In this document: piece by piece, positions 18,488-28,139 of the stretch | Numbering within the stretch: the first letter of the stretch is position 1 | How the letters are laid out: each line of letters opens with the position of its first letter | Origin: Aliarcobacter lanthieri | GTDB taxonomy: Bacteria; Campylobacterota; Campylobacteria; Campylobacterales; Arcobacteraceae | Direction of reading: 5' to 3' | DNA: 64,000 bases | NCBI RefSeq assembly: GCF_013201625.1 | Contig: NZ_CP053839.1 | Span: 1,488,001-1,552,000 of the forward strand | Notes under the pieces: model-generated | Told to the model about the DNA's origin: nothing | The model's database searches: none | What the model saw: only the letters and a program-made list of their open reading frames with translations | Made by a program: the position numbers and the translations under genes

Positions 18488-18506
18488 TATAGAAATAATT
18501 TCTATA
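18488..18506. promoter_or_regulatory. Operator half of mirrored pair, XRE side
   Basis: TATAGAAAT-A-ATTTCTATA is a perfect 19-bp palindrome directly adjoining the AGGAA ribosome-binding site (18506-18510) of the XRE gene. With the matching site at 18435-18453 it flanks the short divergent promoter region, a layout expected for autoregulation. Confidence 0.65.
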
Positions 18507-18514
18507 GGAATAAT

Positions 18515-18775
18515 ATGTTAAATTTACCAGAAATAGTTACAGAAGAAGAAATTGAAGAATATTTTAAGCAGATTTCAAAGAATGTTAAAAGATTAAGAAA
18601 AGAGAGAAATTTAAGTCAATTAGAAGTTGCTTTATCTATTGGACAAAAATCTTCAGGATTTTATGCAAATACTGAAAACAATGCACATGGAAAGCATTTT
18701 AATTTAGTTCATTTACTCAAACTCTCTAAGTTATTTAATACTTCAATGGAAGAGTTTTTTAAAGATATAGAATAA
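18515..18775 (+). CDS. XRE-family helix-turn-helix transcriptional regulator
   Basis: An 86-residue DNA-binding protein with a five-helix lambda-repressor-like domain (about residues 20-80). The recognition region is RKERNLSQLEVALSIGQKSSGFYANTEN, a pattern used by small Campylobacterota XRE proteins. There is no second domain, so it is likely a dimeric repressor. The gene starts 1 base after an inverted copy of the PAS-gene leader, and palindromic sites overlap both leaders. A hairpin terminator follows its stop. Confidence 0.85.
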   Translation: MLNLPEIVTEEEIEEYFKQISKNVKRLRKERNLSQLEVALSIGQKSSGFYANTENNAHGKHFNLVHLLKLSKLFNTSMEEFFKDIE

Positions 18776-18780
18776 AAAGT

Positions 18781-18804
18781 AGAAGAGTTTATTTTAACTC
18801 TTCT
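18781..18804. terminator. Bidirectional hairpin between XRE and GGDEF-EAL genes
   Basis: AGAAGAGTT, a TATTTT loop and AACTCTTCT form a 9-bp stem between the convergent XRE and EAL genes, including the EAL stop codon. It may end transcription from either side. Confidence 0.45.
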
Positions 18805-20471
18805 GGTTGATGTAGATAATAACCTTGAGAATAATCTATATTTAATTCTTGAACAATATCAAAAACTTCTTTATTATGAACAAATTCTGCAACAGTTTTT
18901 ATATTTAAAGCTTTTGCAAAATTTACAATAGCTTTCACTGTAAGATATAAATGTTCATCTGTATCTACATTTTTTATTAAAGAACCATCTATCTTTACAT
19001 AATCAACATCAAGTTTGATAATATATTCAAAATTTGAATATCCAGTTCCAAAATCATCTATAGCAACTTTACAACCTAATTGTTTAACTCTTTTTATAAA
19101 ATTACCAACTTCTTCAAAATTTTCAATTCCTTCACTTTCAACTATTTCAAAAGCTATAAGTTCTGCTGTTTTTGTTCTAAGAAGTGTATTATAAATAAAA
19201 TCCATCGTATATTGATCTTTTAAATCTTCTAAAGTTAGATTAATACTAAAACCTATATTTTTACCTTGAAAATATTCACAAGCTTTTTTAACTATCATTC
19301 TTGTCATATTAAGATATAGTTTTGATTTTTTTGCTTCTTCTAAAAATTTAAAAGGAGATAGTATAGAGCCATCACTTAACTTTAATCTCATAAGAGTTTC
19401 ATATTTCTCTTCACCAGTAAAGTTATTTATCATTTTTTGACCATAAAGTAATAGATTATTATTTTCTAAAACATTTTTTAACTCTTCAACTAATTCTCTA
19501 TTCTCTTTTAGCTTATTATATAACTCTATATTTTCATCTAAGAATAGTATGGCATGACCTTTTTTTCTAGCAATTCTTACAGCATATTCAGCTTTTGATA
19601 GTAGGTTTGAATTATTATCTAGACAATTACAAGCAACACCTATTGTAACATTTATATAAAAACTATTATTACCAACTAAAATTGGATTTTGTGCAATCTT
19701 TTCTATAATATTTTTACAAAAATACTTTAGATCATCTAACATACCTTCATCTTGAGATAATATTGCAAAAATATCATTTGATAGTTTGTATAAAAATAAA
19801 TTTGAGGGTGTCAACTTTTTAAGAATAGATGCAAACTTTTGAATAACTTTATCACCAGCTTCAAAACCATAAAAATTATTTATATCTCTAAATCTATTTA
19901 TATTTATAAGTGCTACTTTTGAATATTCTGATTTTTTTATATCTTTTAGAAGTTTCATTCTATTTGGTAAATTAGTTAATTCATCTAAATATTGTTCTTG
20001 AATAATTTTTTCTTGTTCATATATTTTTGTAATATCAAATCTTATTGCCATAAATTCAATAATATTATCTTCATTATCAAGTATTGGAATAATAGTAGTA
20101 TCTACATAGTAAGCGCTACCATCTTTTCTTTTATTTTTAATAATTCCTTTAAATATTTCTTTTTTTGCAATTACTTTCCATAACTCTTCAAAAACTTCTT
20201 TTGACATATCTGGATGTCTTATTATATTATGATGTTTACCTATCAATTCTTCTTTTGTATAGCCTGAAATTTCACAAAAGTTATTATTTGTATAAGTTAT
20301 GATACCTTTAATATCAGTTTTTGAAACTATTGAGCTTTCATCCAAAGCTCTTTTATACTGATTTAAAAGTTTAAGTTTATCTAGTAGCTGATGTTTATCT
20401 ATGTTATCTTGAGATAGAATATCTTCAATTTCATTTGAAAGAGTCTCGTTTTTATCTATTTGCTCACTCAA
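18789..20471 (-). CDS. PAS-GGDEF-EAL protein, degenerate cyclase and probable c-di-GMP phosphodiesterase
   Basis: A 560-residue cytoplasmic protein. A PAS domain (about 45-150) carries ELIGKHHNIIRHPDM. The GGDEF domain (about 165-310) has SNDIF in place of GG(D/E)EF, so cyclase activity is unlikely. The EAL domain (about 320-555) keeps the catalytic set: ETLMRL for EAL, the Asn of SINLT, FEIVESE, IDDFGTGYS, VKIDGSLI, VAEF and QGYYLHQP. It should therefore hydrolyse cyclic di-GMP, with PAS and possibly the dead GGDEF controlling activity. It is convergent with the XRE gene. Confidence 0.92.
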   Translation of the reverse strand: MSEQIDKNETLSNEIEDILSQDNIDKHQLLDKLKLLNQYKRALDESSIVSKTDIKGIITYTNNNFCEISGYTKEELIGKHHNIIRHPDMSKEVFEELWKVIAKKEIFKGIIKNKRKDGSAYYVDTTIIPILDNEDNIIEFMAIRFDITKIYEQEKIIQEQYLDELTNLPNRMKLLKDIKKSEYSKVALININRFRDINNFYGFEAGDKVIQKFASILKKLTPSNLFLYKLSNDIFAILSQDEGMLDDLKYFCKNIIEKIAQNPILVGNNSFYINVTIGVACNCLDNNSNLLSKAEYAVRIARKKGHAILFLDENIELYNKLKENRELVEELKNVLENNNLLLYGQKMINNFTGEEKYETLMRLKLSDGSILSPFKFLEEAKKSKLYLNMTRMIVKKACEYFQGKNIGFSINLTLEDLKDQYTMDFIYNTLLRTKTAELIAFEIVESEGIENFEEVGNFIKRVKQLGCKVAIDDFGTGYSNFEYIIKLDVDYVKIDGSLIKNVDTDEHLYLTVKAIVNFAKALNIKTVAEFVHNKEVFDIVQELNIDYSQGYYLHQPEELK

Positions 20472-20518
20472 GAAGACTCCTTAATATTAATTTCTAAATT
20501 AAAAAAAATCAAGTAAAA

Positions 20519-20547
20519 AAATAAAGGTAAATCAATTACCTTTATTT
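20519..20547 (-). terminator. Rho-independent terminator of lipA
   Basis: AAATAAAGGTAA and TTACCTTTATTT form a perfect 12-bp stem with a 5-base loop. On the minus strand it is followed by a run of T (TTTTTTACTTG), as expected 55 bases after the lipA stop. Confidence 0.8.
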
Positions 20548-20601
20548 TAAATCATTTATTAAAGTTAGATTATATAATAATATTTTGTAAATTATTATTA
20601 A

Positions 20602-21495
20602 TTACAAAGCAGAAGCCATATTTAAATAATGATGTGCCATATATGAACTTCTTGCATAAGGACTTGCTTTCACAAATTCAAATCCTAAATCATAAGCTAA
20701 TTTCTCATATTTTAGGAATTGTTCGGGTTTTACATACTCAATAACTTTTTCATAATCTCCACTAGGTGCGAGATACTGTCCTATACTTAAAAATTTACAC
20801 CCAACATTTAACAAATCTTTAAAGACTTGAACCATTTCTTCTTCTGTTTCTCCAAGTCCTACCATTAAAGCACTTTTTGTTTTAACTTTGTCTCCACCAA
20901 GTTCTTTTAACTTTCTTAAAACTTCTAAACTTCTTTCATAAGTTCCATTTCGTCGTATTCTATATAAACTAGGTACTGTTTCAACATTATGTCCAATTAT
21001 TGTAGCACCTGAATCAATAACTCTTTTTAAGCTATCTTCATTCCCTCTAAAATCAGGAATTAAAATCTCAACTTTTGTTTGTGGAGATTTTTCTATAATA
21101 TCTTTTGTAACTTTGTAAAATTGCTCTGCTCCACCATCAGATAAGTCATCTCTTGCTGGACTTGTAATAACTACAAATTTAAGCCCAAGTCTTAAAACTG
21201 AAGTTGTAACTTTTTGAACTTCACTTAAATCTACTCCATTTGGACGTCCTGTTGTAACATTACAGTATGTACATCTTCTTGTACAAATATTTCCTAAGAT
21301 TAAAAATGTAGCATTTTTATTTGCAAAACATTCACTTATGTTTGGACATTTTGCTTCTTGACAGATTGTATGTAATCCACCTACATCTTTAAGCAGACTC
21401 TCCATTTCTACTTGTGTGTGTGGAGTTAATTTCTTTCTTAACCACTCTGGTTTTTTAAAATTTGCTGATTGATTTAATTTCATTTGTTGTGTCAT
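20602..21495 (-). CDS. lipA: Lipoyl synthase LipA
   Basis: A 297-residue radical-SAM enzyme that inserts two sulfurs into protein-bound octanoyl groups. The auxiliary cluster cysteines are in CQEAKCPNISEC, the radical-SAM motif is CTRRCTYC, and the C-terminal RSSY motif (ARSSYMAHH) is present. It follows the lipoate ligase-like gene by 5 bases on the same strand. The pyruvate dehydrogenase genes that need lipoate start just beyond, on the other strand. Confidence 0.97.
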   Translation of the reverse strand: MTQQMKLNQSANFKKPEWLRKKLTPHTQVEMESLLKDVGGLHTICQEAKCPNISECFANKNATFLILGNICTRRCTYCNVTTGRPNGVDLSEVQKVTTSVLRLGLKFVVITSPARDDLSDGGAEQFYKVTKDIIEKSPQTKVEILIPDFRGNEDSLKRVIDSGATIIGHNVETVPSLYRIRRNGTYERSLEVLRKLKELGGDKVKTKSALMVGLGETEEEMVQVFKDLLNVGCKFLSIGQYLAPSGDYEKVIEYVKPEQFLKYEKLAYDLGFEFVKASPYARSSYMAHHYLNMASAL

Positions 21496-21500
21496 TTTGT

Positions 21501-22214
21501 TTATTCCTTACATAATTCATTATATATTTTTAATTCATCTTCATTCAATTCTGAATTTACAAGTTTTGCATCAAAAGTTTTTTCAAATGCTTCTTTTAGT
21601 TTTTCTATTGCTTCTTTAAACTCTAATTTTATACTAAAACTCTCCAAGCTTGTACCATATTTCTCATCATTCTTTACATTCTTTATTGGAATTGAGCCAT
21701 GTTGAAAAATTACTTTTTTTGCTCTTTTTTGTGCATTCCCACCTATCTTCTGTCCATTTATTATAATATCATAAGCCTCAAATCCTACTTGACAAAAAGG
21801 ACTTTTACTTAAAGTTATCTCTTTTATATCTTTTGCAAAAGAAGCATTTAATCCAATATCATTATAAAAAGTTATTATGAACTTACAAATTAACTCATAA
21901 GTCTCTTTTACATTTTTATTTTCTATCATTTGTGATGGAAGTATTAGTGAATATGAAATATCATGTCCATGAAATAAAACTCCACCACCAGTTATTCTTT
22001 TTGAATAATTGTTTTTATACTCCTTTATAAAATTTTGATAATCTTCTGGATTCTGTCCAGCACCAAATGTAATTGAGTTCTGCCACGAGTATATTCTTAA
22101 TATTGGTAAATCAGTCTCTTTAAAATTTTTAAATAGTGTGTTATCTATATTTGAGTTAACTTTTGCGCTATGATTATGTGATATAATCAGTCTAAATTTA
22201 TTATTGAATATCAT
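21501..22214 (-). CDS. Lipoate/octanoate protein ligase family protein
   Basis: A 237-residue biotin/lipoate A/B ligase-fold protein. Conserved parts are RIYSWQNSITFGAGQ, the glycine-rich TGGGVLFHGHDISYS, and KIGGNAQKRAKKVIFQHGSI with the substrate-contacting Lys. It could be an LplA-type ligase using free lipoate or an octanoyl transferase (LipM-like). Being co-transcribed with lipA and next to aceEF favours loading of the E2 lipoyl domains. The sequence does not decide between salvage and de novo use. Confidence 0.85.
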   Translation of the reverse strand: MIFNNKFRLIISHNHSAKVNSNIDNTLFKNFKETDLPILRIYSWQNSITFGAGQNPEDYQNFIKEYKNNYSKRITGGGVLFHGHDISYSLILPSQMIENKNVKETYELICKFIITFYNDIGLNASFAKDIKEITLSKSPFCQVGFEAYDIIINGQKIGGNAQKRAKKVIFQHGSIPIKNVKNDEKYGTSLESFSIKLEFKEAIEKLKEAFEKTFDAKLVNSELNEDELKIYNELCKE

Positions 22215-22256
22215 TTATATTTATCCTAAAAAAATTTATATAAGTGAATTATAATT

Positions 22257-22262
22257 TATAAT
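22257..22262 (+). promoter_or_regulatory. aceE: Candidate -10 element for aceE
   Basis: TATAAT in an A/T-rich stretch about 58 bases before the aceE start. The ribosome-binding site AAAGGGAG is at 22308-22315. The distance leaves a 5' leader of about 50 bases. No -35 is clear. Confidence 0.4.
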
Positions 22263-22320
22263 AGATTAAAATTGCAAATTAATTTAAAAAATTAAGATAA
22301 CTTTTATAAAGGGAGTTTAT

Positions 22321-24993
22321 ATGCCAACATTAAATTTAGAAGATGTTAATCCTCTTGAAACACAAGAATGGATTGAAGCCTTAGAAGCTATAATAGAAGA
22401 AGAAGGGGTAGAGAGAGCCCATTTTCTATTAGAAAAATTAATTGACAAATCAAGAAGAAGTGGAGCACATTTACCATATAGTGCAACAACAGCTTACATA
22501 AATACAATTTCTCCAAATGAAGAACCAAAAATGCCAGCAAATATGGATTTAGAGAGAAAAATAAGATCTATCATTAGATGGAATGCACAAATTATGGTAC
22601 AAAGAGCTTCAAATAAAGGCTTAGATCTTGGAGGGCATATTGCATCTTTCCAATCATCTGCTACACTTTATGATGTTGCTTTTAATCACTTTTTTAGAGC
22701 ACCAAATGAGAAAGATGGTGGAGATTTAATCTTCTTCCAAGGACATATAAGCCCTGGTATTTATGCAAGAAGTTTCTTAGAAGGAAGATTCACTGAAGAT
22801 CAAATGGATAACTTTAGACAAGAAGCATTTAATGATGGATTATCATCATATCCTCACCCAAAACTAATGCCTTCATATTGGCAGTTTCCAACAGTTTCAA
22901 TGGGACTTGGACCATTACAAGCTATTTATCAAGCAAGATTTTTAAAATACCTTACAAATAGAGGTATCAAAGATTGTAGTGCACAAAAAGTTTATTGCTT
23001 TATGGGAGATGGTGAATGTGATGAACCTGAATCACTTGGAGCTATTGGAATGGCAGCACGTGAAGGTTTAGATAACTTAATTTTTGTTATAAATTGTAAC
23101 TTACAAAGACTTGATGGTCCAGTAAGAGGAAATGGAAAAATAATCCAAGAACTTGAAGGTGAATTTAGAGGAGCTGGATGGGAAGTTCTAAAAGTTATCT
23201 GGGGTGGATTATGGGATACTTTACTTGAAAAAGATACATCAGGAAAACTTCTTGAATTGATGGAACAAACGGTTGATGGAGAGTATCAAAACTTTAAACA
23301 AAAAGGTGGAGCATACACAAGAGAAAACTTCTTTAATAAATTCCCTGAAACTGCAAAGTTAGTTGAAAATTTAAGTGACAATGATATTTGGAAATTAAAT
23401 AGAGGTGGACACGATCCAGTTAAAGTTTATGCTGCATTTAAAAGAGCAACAGAAACAACAGGAAGACCAACTGTAATCTTAGCAAAAACTGTAAAAGGTT
23501 ATGGAATGGGAAGTGCTGCTGAAGGTATGAATATCGCTCACCAAGTAAAAAAAGTAGATGTAAATCATCTAAAAGCATTTAGAGATAGATTTGATCTACC
23601 AATCAGTGATGAAGCTGTTGAATCATATTCATATTATAAACCAGAAGAAAGCTCACCTGAAGTTCAATACTTAAAAGAAAAAAGAACTGCTCTAGGTGGA
23701 TTTGTACCTCAAAGATTAGAGAAATTCACGAATAAATTAGAAATTCCTGTATTAAATGATTTTGAAAGTATACTTGCTGGAAGTGGAGATAGAGAAATAT
23801 CTACAACTATGGCATTTGTAAGAGTTTTAAATGTTTTATTAAAAGACAAAAATATTGGGAAACAAATAGTTCCAATAGTTCCAGATGAAGCTAGAACTTT
23901 TGGTATGGAAGGTATGTTTAGACAATATGGTATTTATTCAAGTGCTGGACAAAAATATATTCCTCAAGATAAAGATCAAGTTGCTTTCTATAAAGAAGAT
24001 ATCAAAGGTCAAGTTTTACAAGAAGGAATTAATGAACTTGGAGCTATGAGTTCGTGGATAGCTGCTGCAACATCATATTCAGTAAATGATTATCCTATGA
24101 TTCCATTCTATATTTTCTACTCAATGTTTGGATTCCAAAGAACTGGAGATTTATGTTGGGCAGCAGGTGACCAAAAAGCAAGAGGATTCCTTGTTGGTGG
24201 AACTTCAGGTAGAACTACTTTAAATGGTGAAGGATTACAACACGAAGATGGTCACTCACATATTTTAGCAAATACTGTTCCAAATTGTATTTCATATGAC
24301 CCAACTTATGGATATGAAGTTGCTGTTATTGTACAAGATGGAATAAATAGAATGTATGGTGAGAAACAAGAAGATATTTTCTATTACATTACAACGTTAA
24401 ATCAAAACTATGCCCAACCAGCAATACCTGAAGGAGCAGAAGAAGGAATTATTAAAGGTATCTATAAAGTAAAAACTTTTGAAGCAAAAAATGATTTTAA
24501 AGTTAAACTTTTAGGTTCAGGTTCTATTTTCCAAGAAGCAATAAGAGCTGCAGAGATTTTAGCAAATGAGTATGATATTAAAGTAGATATTTACTCTGTA
24601 ACATCATACAACGAATTAACAAGAGAAGCTCAAGATATAGAAAGAGAAAATCTTTTAAATTTAGATGCTGAGCCAAAAATTCCTTATGTAGAAAAAGTAT
24701 TAGGAAGTAATACTGATAATATTGTTATTAGTGCAACAGACTATATGAAGGCATATTCAGAACAACTAAGACCTTATGTAAAAGGAAGTTTTAAAGCTTT
24801 AGGAACAGATGGATTTGGTAGAAGTGATAGCAGAGCAAATTTAAGAAAATTCTTTGAAGTTGATACAAACTTTATTGTTTATACAACTTTAGCTGAACTT
24901 GCACGTGCTGGTAAATTAGATAAAAAAGTTGCTATTGAAGCTATGAAAAAATATGAGATTGATTCAACTAGAATCTCTCCAAGAAATGCTTAA
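22321..24993 (+). CDS. aceE: Pyruvate dehydrogenase E1 component, homodimeric type
   Basis: An 890-residue AceE that decarboxylates pyruvate with thiamine diphosphate and acetylates E2. The TPP motif is FMGDGECDEPESLGAIG with a conserved N further on (FVINCNLQRLDGPVRGNGK). The C-terminal region has YSMFGFQRTGDLCWAAGDQ and GTDGFGRSDSRANLRKFFEV. Length and style match the gamma-proteobacterial homodimeric E1, unlike the pyruvate:ferredoxin oxidoreductase used by many Campylobacter. It heads aceE-aceF-lpdA with 10-base gaps. Confidence 0.97.
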   Translation: MPTLNLEDVNPLETQEWIEALEAIIEEEGVERAHFLLEKLIDKSRRSGAHLPYSATTAYINTISPNEEPKMPANMDLERKIRSIIRWNAQIMVQRASNKGLDLGGHIASFQSSATLYDVAFNHFFRAPNEKDGGDLIFFQGHISPGIYARSFLEGRFTEDQMDNFRQEAFNDGLSSYPHPKLMPSYWQFPTVSMGLGPLQAIYQARFLKYLTNRGIKDCSAQKVYCFMGDGECDEPESLGAIGMAAREGLDNLIFVINCNLQRLDGPVRGNGKIIQELEGEFRGAGWEVLKVIWGGLWDTLLEKDTSGKLLELMEQTVDGEYQNFKQKGGAYTRENFFNKFPETAKLVENLSDNDIWKLNRGGHDPVKVYAAFKRATETTGRPTVILAKTVKGYGMGSAAEGMNIAHQVKKVDVNHLKAFRDRFDLPISDEAVESYSYYKPEESSPEVQYLKEKRTALGGFVPQRLEKFTNKLEIPVLNDFESILAGSGDREISTTMAFVRVLNVLLKDKNIGKQIVPIVPDEARTFGMEGMFRQYGIYSSAGQKYIPQDKDQVAFYKEDIKGQVLQEGINELGAMSSWIAAATSYSVNDYPMIPFYIFYSMFGFQRTGDLCWAAGDQKARGFLVGGTSGRTTLNGEGLQHEDGHSHILANTVPNCISYDPTYGYEVAVIVQDGINRMYGEKQEDIFYYITTLNQNYAQPAIPEGAEEGIIKGIYKVKTFEAKNDFKVKLLGSGSIFQEAIRAAEILANEYDIKVDIYSVTSYNELTREAQDIERENLLNLDAEPKIPYVEKVLGSNTDNIVISATDYMKAYSEQLRPYVKGSFKALGTDGFGRSDSRANLRKFFEVDTNFIVYTTLAELARAGKLDKKVAIEAMKKYEIDSTRISPRNA

Positions 24994-25003
24994 GGAGTAA
25001 ATA

Positions 25004-26659
25004 ATGGCAAAAGTTTATGATATTTTTATTCCTGATTTAGGTGCTGATAAAGATGTTGATTTAATTGATATTATGGTTAAAGTTGGCGATAGAGTTGAAG
25101 TTGAAGATGGACTTATAACTCTTGAAACTGAAAAAGCTTCTATGGATGTTCCTACAACTCATGCAGGAATTATTAAAGAGATTTTAGTAAAAGTTGGTGA
25201 TAAAGCAAATAGCGGTGACTTAATAGCTAGAGTTGAAGTTGAAGATGATTCAGTTTCTGATGAACCAAAAGCTGAAACTGTAACTCCAGTTAAAACTGAA
25301 GAACCAAAAGCAGAAGAACCTGTTTTACAAGCTCCAACACAATTTGTAAAAGAACAAACTATAAAATCAGTTGTTGAAGAAGTAAGAGTTCCTGATTTAG
25401 GTGCAGAAAAAGATGTTGATTTAATAGAAGTTATGATTCATGTTGGAGATATTATAGTAAAAGACTATAGTATCATTACACTTGAAACAGAAAAAGCATC
25501 TATGGATGTTCCAGCACCATTTGGTGGAGAAGTTATTGAAATTTTTGTAGAAAAAGGACAAAAAATAAATAGTGGAGATTTAATAGCAAAAGTTATAAAA
25601 ACTGTTGTTGTTGAAGATAAAGTTCCAACTCCAGCATTTACAGCAAATTCTACTCCTACAAAAGTTGAAAAAGCTACAAATTCTACTCCTACAATTCAAG
25701 AAGTTGCTGCTATTAGTATAGAAAAAGAAGATAGTAAAGTTCTATCTAAAAAAGCTACAAAAGTATATGCTTCACCAAGTGTAAGAAAAATTGCAAGAGA
25801 ATTTGGTGTTGATTTAGGATTTGTAAAAGGAAGTGGTGAAAAAGGAAGAATCTTAAAAGATGACATCAAAGCTTATGTAAAAGAGCAATTAAATAAACCT
25901 GCATCTGCTTCAAGCATTGGCTTTGGATTTAATTTACCTGAAGCAAAAGAGATAGATTTTTCTTTATTTGGTAAAGTTGAAAGAGTTGAACTTAGTCGTG
26001 TTCAAAAAGTTTCTGGACCATTTTTACATAAAAATTATCTTTCTATGCCTCATGTTACACAATTTGATGAAGCTGATATTACTGAACTTGAAGAGTTTAG
26101 AAAAGAACAAAATGCAAAAGCTGTTGATTTCAAACTATCTCCACTTATATTTATAATAAAAGCTGTTGCTAAAGCACTTCAAATTCATCCAAAATTCAAT
26201 TCTAGCTTAAGTTTAGATGGACAAGAACTTATTATGAAAAAATACTTTAATATTGGGGTTGCTGTTGATACACCAAATGGTTTATTAGTTCCTGTAATTA
26301 AAGATGTTGATAAAAAAGGATTTAAAGATATTGCCATTGAATTAGCAGAAATTTCTAAAAAAGCAAGAGATGGAAAACTAACAAGTGCAGATATGAGTGG
26401 TGGTTGCTTTACAATCTCTAGTTTAGGTGGAATTGGGGGAACATACTTTACTCCAATTATTAATGCACCGGAAGTTGCAATATTAGGTATTTCAAAATCT
26501 TCTATAAAACCAATTTATAATGGAAAAGAGTTTAAACCAAGATTGATTTTACCATTAAGTTTATCTTATGATCACAAAGTAATTGATGGTGCAGATGGTG
26601 CTAGATTTACTACAACAGTATCACAACTTTTAAGTGATATTAGACTATTAAGTCTATAA
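25004..26659 (+). CDS. aceF: Pyruvate dehydrogenase E2, dihydrolipoamide acetyltransferase
   Basis: A 551-residue E2 core. Two lipoyl domains (about residues 1-80 and 125-200) each carry the lipoylated Lys in LETEKASMDVP. Flexible Ala/Pro/Thr/Glu-rich linkers follow. The peripheral E1/E3-binding domain (about 258-295) contains ASPSVRKIAREFGVDL. The catalytic domain ends with SYDHKVIDGADGARF, including the active-site His. It transfers acetyl to CoA. Two lipoyl domains rather than three is a modest difference from E. coli. Confidence 0.96.
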   Translation: MAKVYDIFIPDLGADKDVDLIDIMVKVGDRVEVEDGLITLETEKASMDVPTTHAGIIKEILVKVGDKANSGDLIARVEVEDDSVSDEPKAETVTPVKTEEPKAEEPVLQAPTQFVKEQTIKSVVEEVRVPDLGAEKDVDLIEVMIHVGDIIVKDYSIITLETEKASMDVPAPFGGEVIEIFVEKGQKINSGDLIAKVIKTVVVEDKVPTPAFTANSTPTKVEKATNSTPTIQEVAAISIEKEDSKVLSKKATKVYASPSVRKIAREFGVDLGFVKGSGEKGRILKDDIKAYVKEQLNKPASASSIGFGFNLPEAKEIDFSLFGKVERVELSRVQKVSGPFLHKNYLSMPHVTQFDEADITELEEFRKEQNAKAVDFKLSPLIFIIKAVAKALQIHPKFNSSLSLDGQELIMKKYFNIGVAVDTPNGLLVPVIKDVDKKGFKDIAIELAEISKKARDGKLTSADMSGGCFTISSLGGIGGTYFTPIINAPEVAILGISKSSIKPIYNGKEFKPRLILPLSLSYDHKVIDGADGARFTTTVSQLLSDIRLLSL

Positions 26660-26669
26660 GGAGTTTATA

Positions 26670-28103
26670 ATGACAGAAATAAAAACTCAAGTTTTAGTAA
26701 TCGGAGCAGGTCCTGGAGGATATTCAGCTGCTTTTAGATGTGCTGATTTAGGCTTAGAAACAACTATTGTTGAGAGATACTCAACTTTAGGTGGAGTTTG
26801 CTTAAATGTTGGTTGTATTCCATCAAAAGCCCTACTTCATGTTGCAAAAGTTGTAGAAGAAGCAAAACATATAGAAAAAGCTGGTATATTTTATGAAGAG
26901 CCAAAAATTGACATAAAAAAAGTTGCAGAGTATAAAAGTGGTGTTGTAAAAAAACTAACTGGTGGTTTAGATGCAATGGCTAAAATGAGAAAAGTAAATC
27001 ATGTTCAAGGATATGCAAAGTTTTTAGATGAGCATAGCGTTGAAGTTGCTTTGACAAATAGTGATGAAAAAACAAAAATTACTTTTGAGTATTGTATTAT
27101 TGCAGCTGGTAGCCAAAGTTCAAAAATGTCATTTATTCCACATGAAGACTCAAGAATTTGGGATTCAACTGATGCACTTGAAGTAAAAGAAGTACCAAAA
27201 AAACTTTTAATTCTTGGTGGTGGTATAATTGGACTTGAAATGGGTACAGTTTATTCAACATTAGGAAGTCAAGTTGATGTTGCTATAAGAGGTGAACAAC
27301 TTATGACTGGAACTGATGCTGATTTGATAAAACTTTATACAAAAGCAAATAGTAATAGATTTAATATCATGACAAAAACTCAAACTCAAAGTATAATTCC
27401 AAAAAATGAAGGAATTTATGTTGAGTTTAAAGGTGATAATGCTCCAAAAGAAGGTATTTTATACGATGCTGTTTTAGTTGCTCTTGGAAGAAGTGCAAAT
27501 GGAAATAAACTTGGACTTGAAAATACAAATGTAGAAGTAAATGAGCAAGGATTAATCAAAGTTGATAATCAACTGAGAACAAAAGTATCTCATATCTTTG
27601 CTATTGGAGATATAATAGGACAACCAATGCTTGCACATAAAGCTGTTCATGAAGGTCATGTAGCTGCTGAAGTAATAGCTGGGCACAAAGTATTCTTTGA
27701 ACCAAAACAAATCCCATCTATTGCATATACATTCCCAGAGATTGCTTGGGCTGGAATGACTGAAATTGAAGCTAAAAAAGCTGGAATTAATTATGAAGTT
27801 TCAACTTTCCCTTGGAGTGCAAGTGGTAGAGCACTAGCAAGTGATGTTTCTTCTACTGGTATGACAAAACTAATTTTTGATAAAGATACACATCAACTAA
27901 TTGGTGGAGCAATCGTAGGAGAAAATGCAGGAGAACTTTTAGGAGAAATCTCTTTAGCACTAGAGATGGATTGTGATGCAGAAGATATTGGTCTTACAAT
28001 TCATGCTCACCCAACACTTCACGAGTCTATTGGTATGGCTGCTGAGATTTTTGATGGAACAATCACAGATTTACCAAATGCAAAAGCTGTAAAGAGAAAG
28101 TAA
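26670..28103 (+). CDS. lpdA: Dihydrolipoamide dehydrogenase E3
   Basis: A 477-residue flavoprotein disulfide reductase. The FAD-binding VIGAGPGGYSAAF, redox-active disulfide GGVCLNVGCIPSK, NAD-binding ILGGGIIGLEMG, and the C-terminal His-Glu pair (HAHPTLHES) are intact. It reoxidises the E2 lipoamides. It has no fused lipoyl domain. A hairpin follows its stop. Confidence 0.97.
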   Translation: MTEIKTQVLVIGAGPGGYSAAFRCADLGLETTIVERYSTLGGVCLNVGCIPSKALLHVAKVVEEAKHIEKAGIFYEEPKIDIKKVAEYKSGVVKKLTGGLDAMAKMRKVNHVQGYAKFLDEHSVEVALTNSDEKTKITFEYCIIAAGSQSSKMSFIPHEDSRIWDSTDALEVKEVPKKLLILGGGIIGLEMGTVYSTLGSQVDVAIRGEQLMTGTDADLIKLYTKANSNRFNIMTKTQTQSIIPKNEGIYVEFKGDNAPKEGILYDAVLVALGRSANGNKLGLENTNVEVNEQGLIKVDNQLRTKVSHIFAIGDIIGQPMLAHKAVHEGHVAAEVIAGHKVFFEPKQIPSIAYTFPEIAWAGMTEIEAKKAGINYEVSTFPWSASGRALASDVSSTGMTKLIFDKDTHQLIGGAIVGENAGELLGEISLALEMDCDAEDIGLTIHAHPTLHESIGMAAEIFDGTITDLPNAKAVKRK

Positions 28104-28113
28104 TTTTCTCTTT
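28091..28113 (+). terminator. Terminator hairpin of the aceE-aceF-lpdA operon
   Basis: AAAGAGAAA, loop GTAAT and TTTCTCTTT form a 9-bp stem overlapping the lpdA stop, followed by T-rich sequence. It lies between convergent lpdA and the EamA gene. Confidence 0.6.
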
Positions 28114-28139
28114 TAGCTTAAAATATATATTTTATATTT

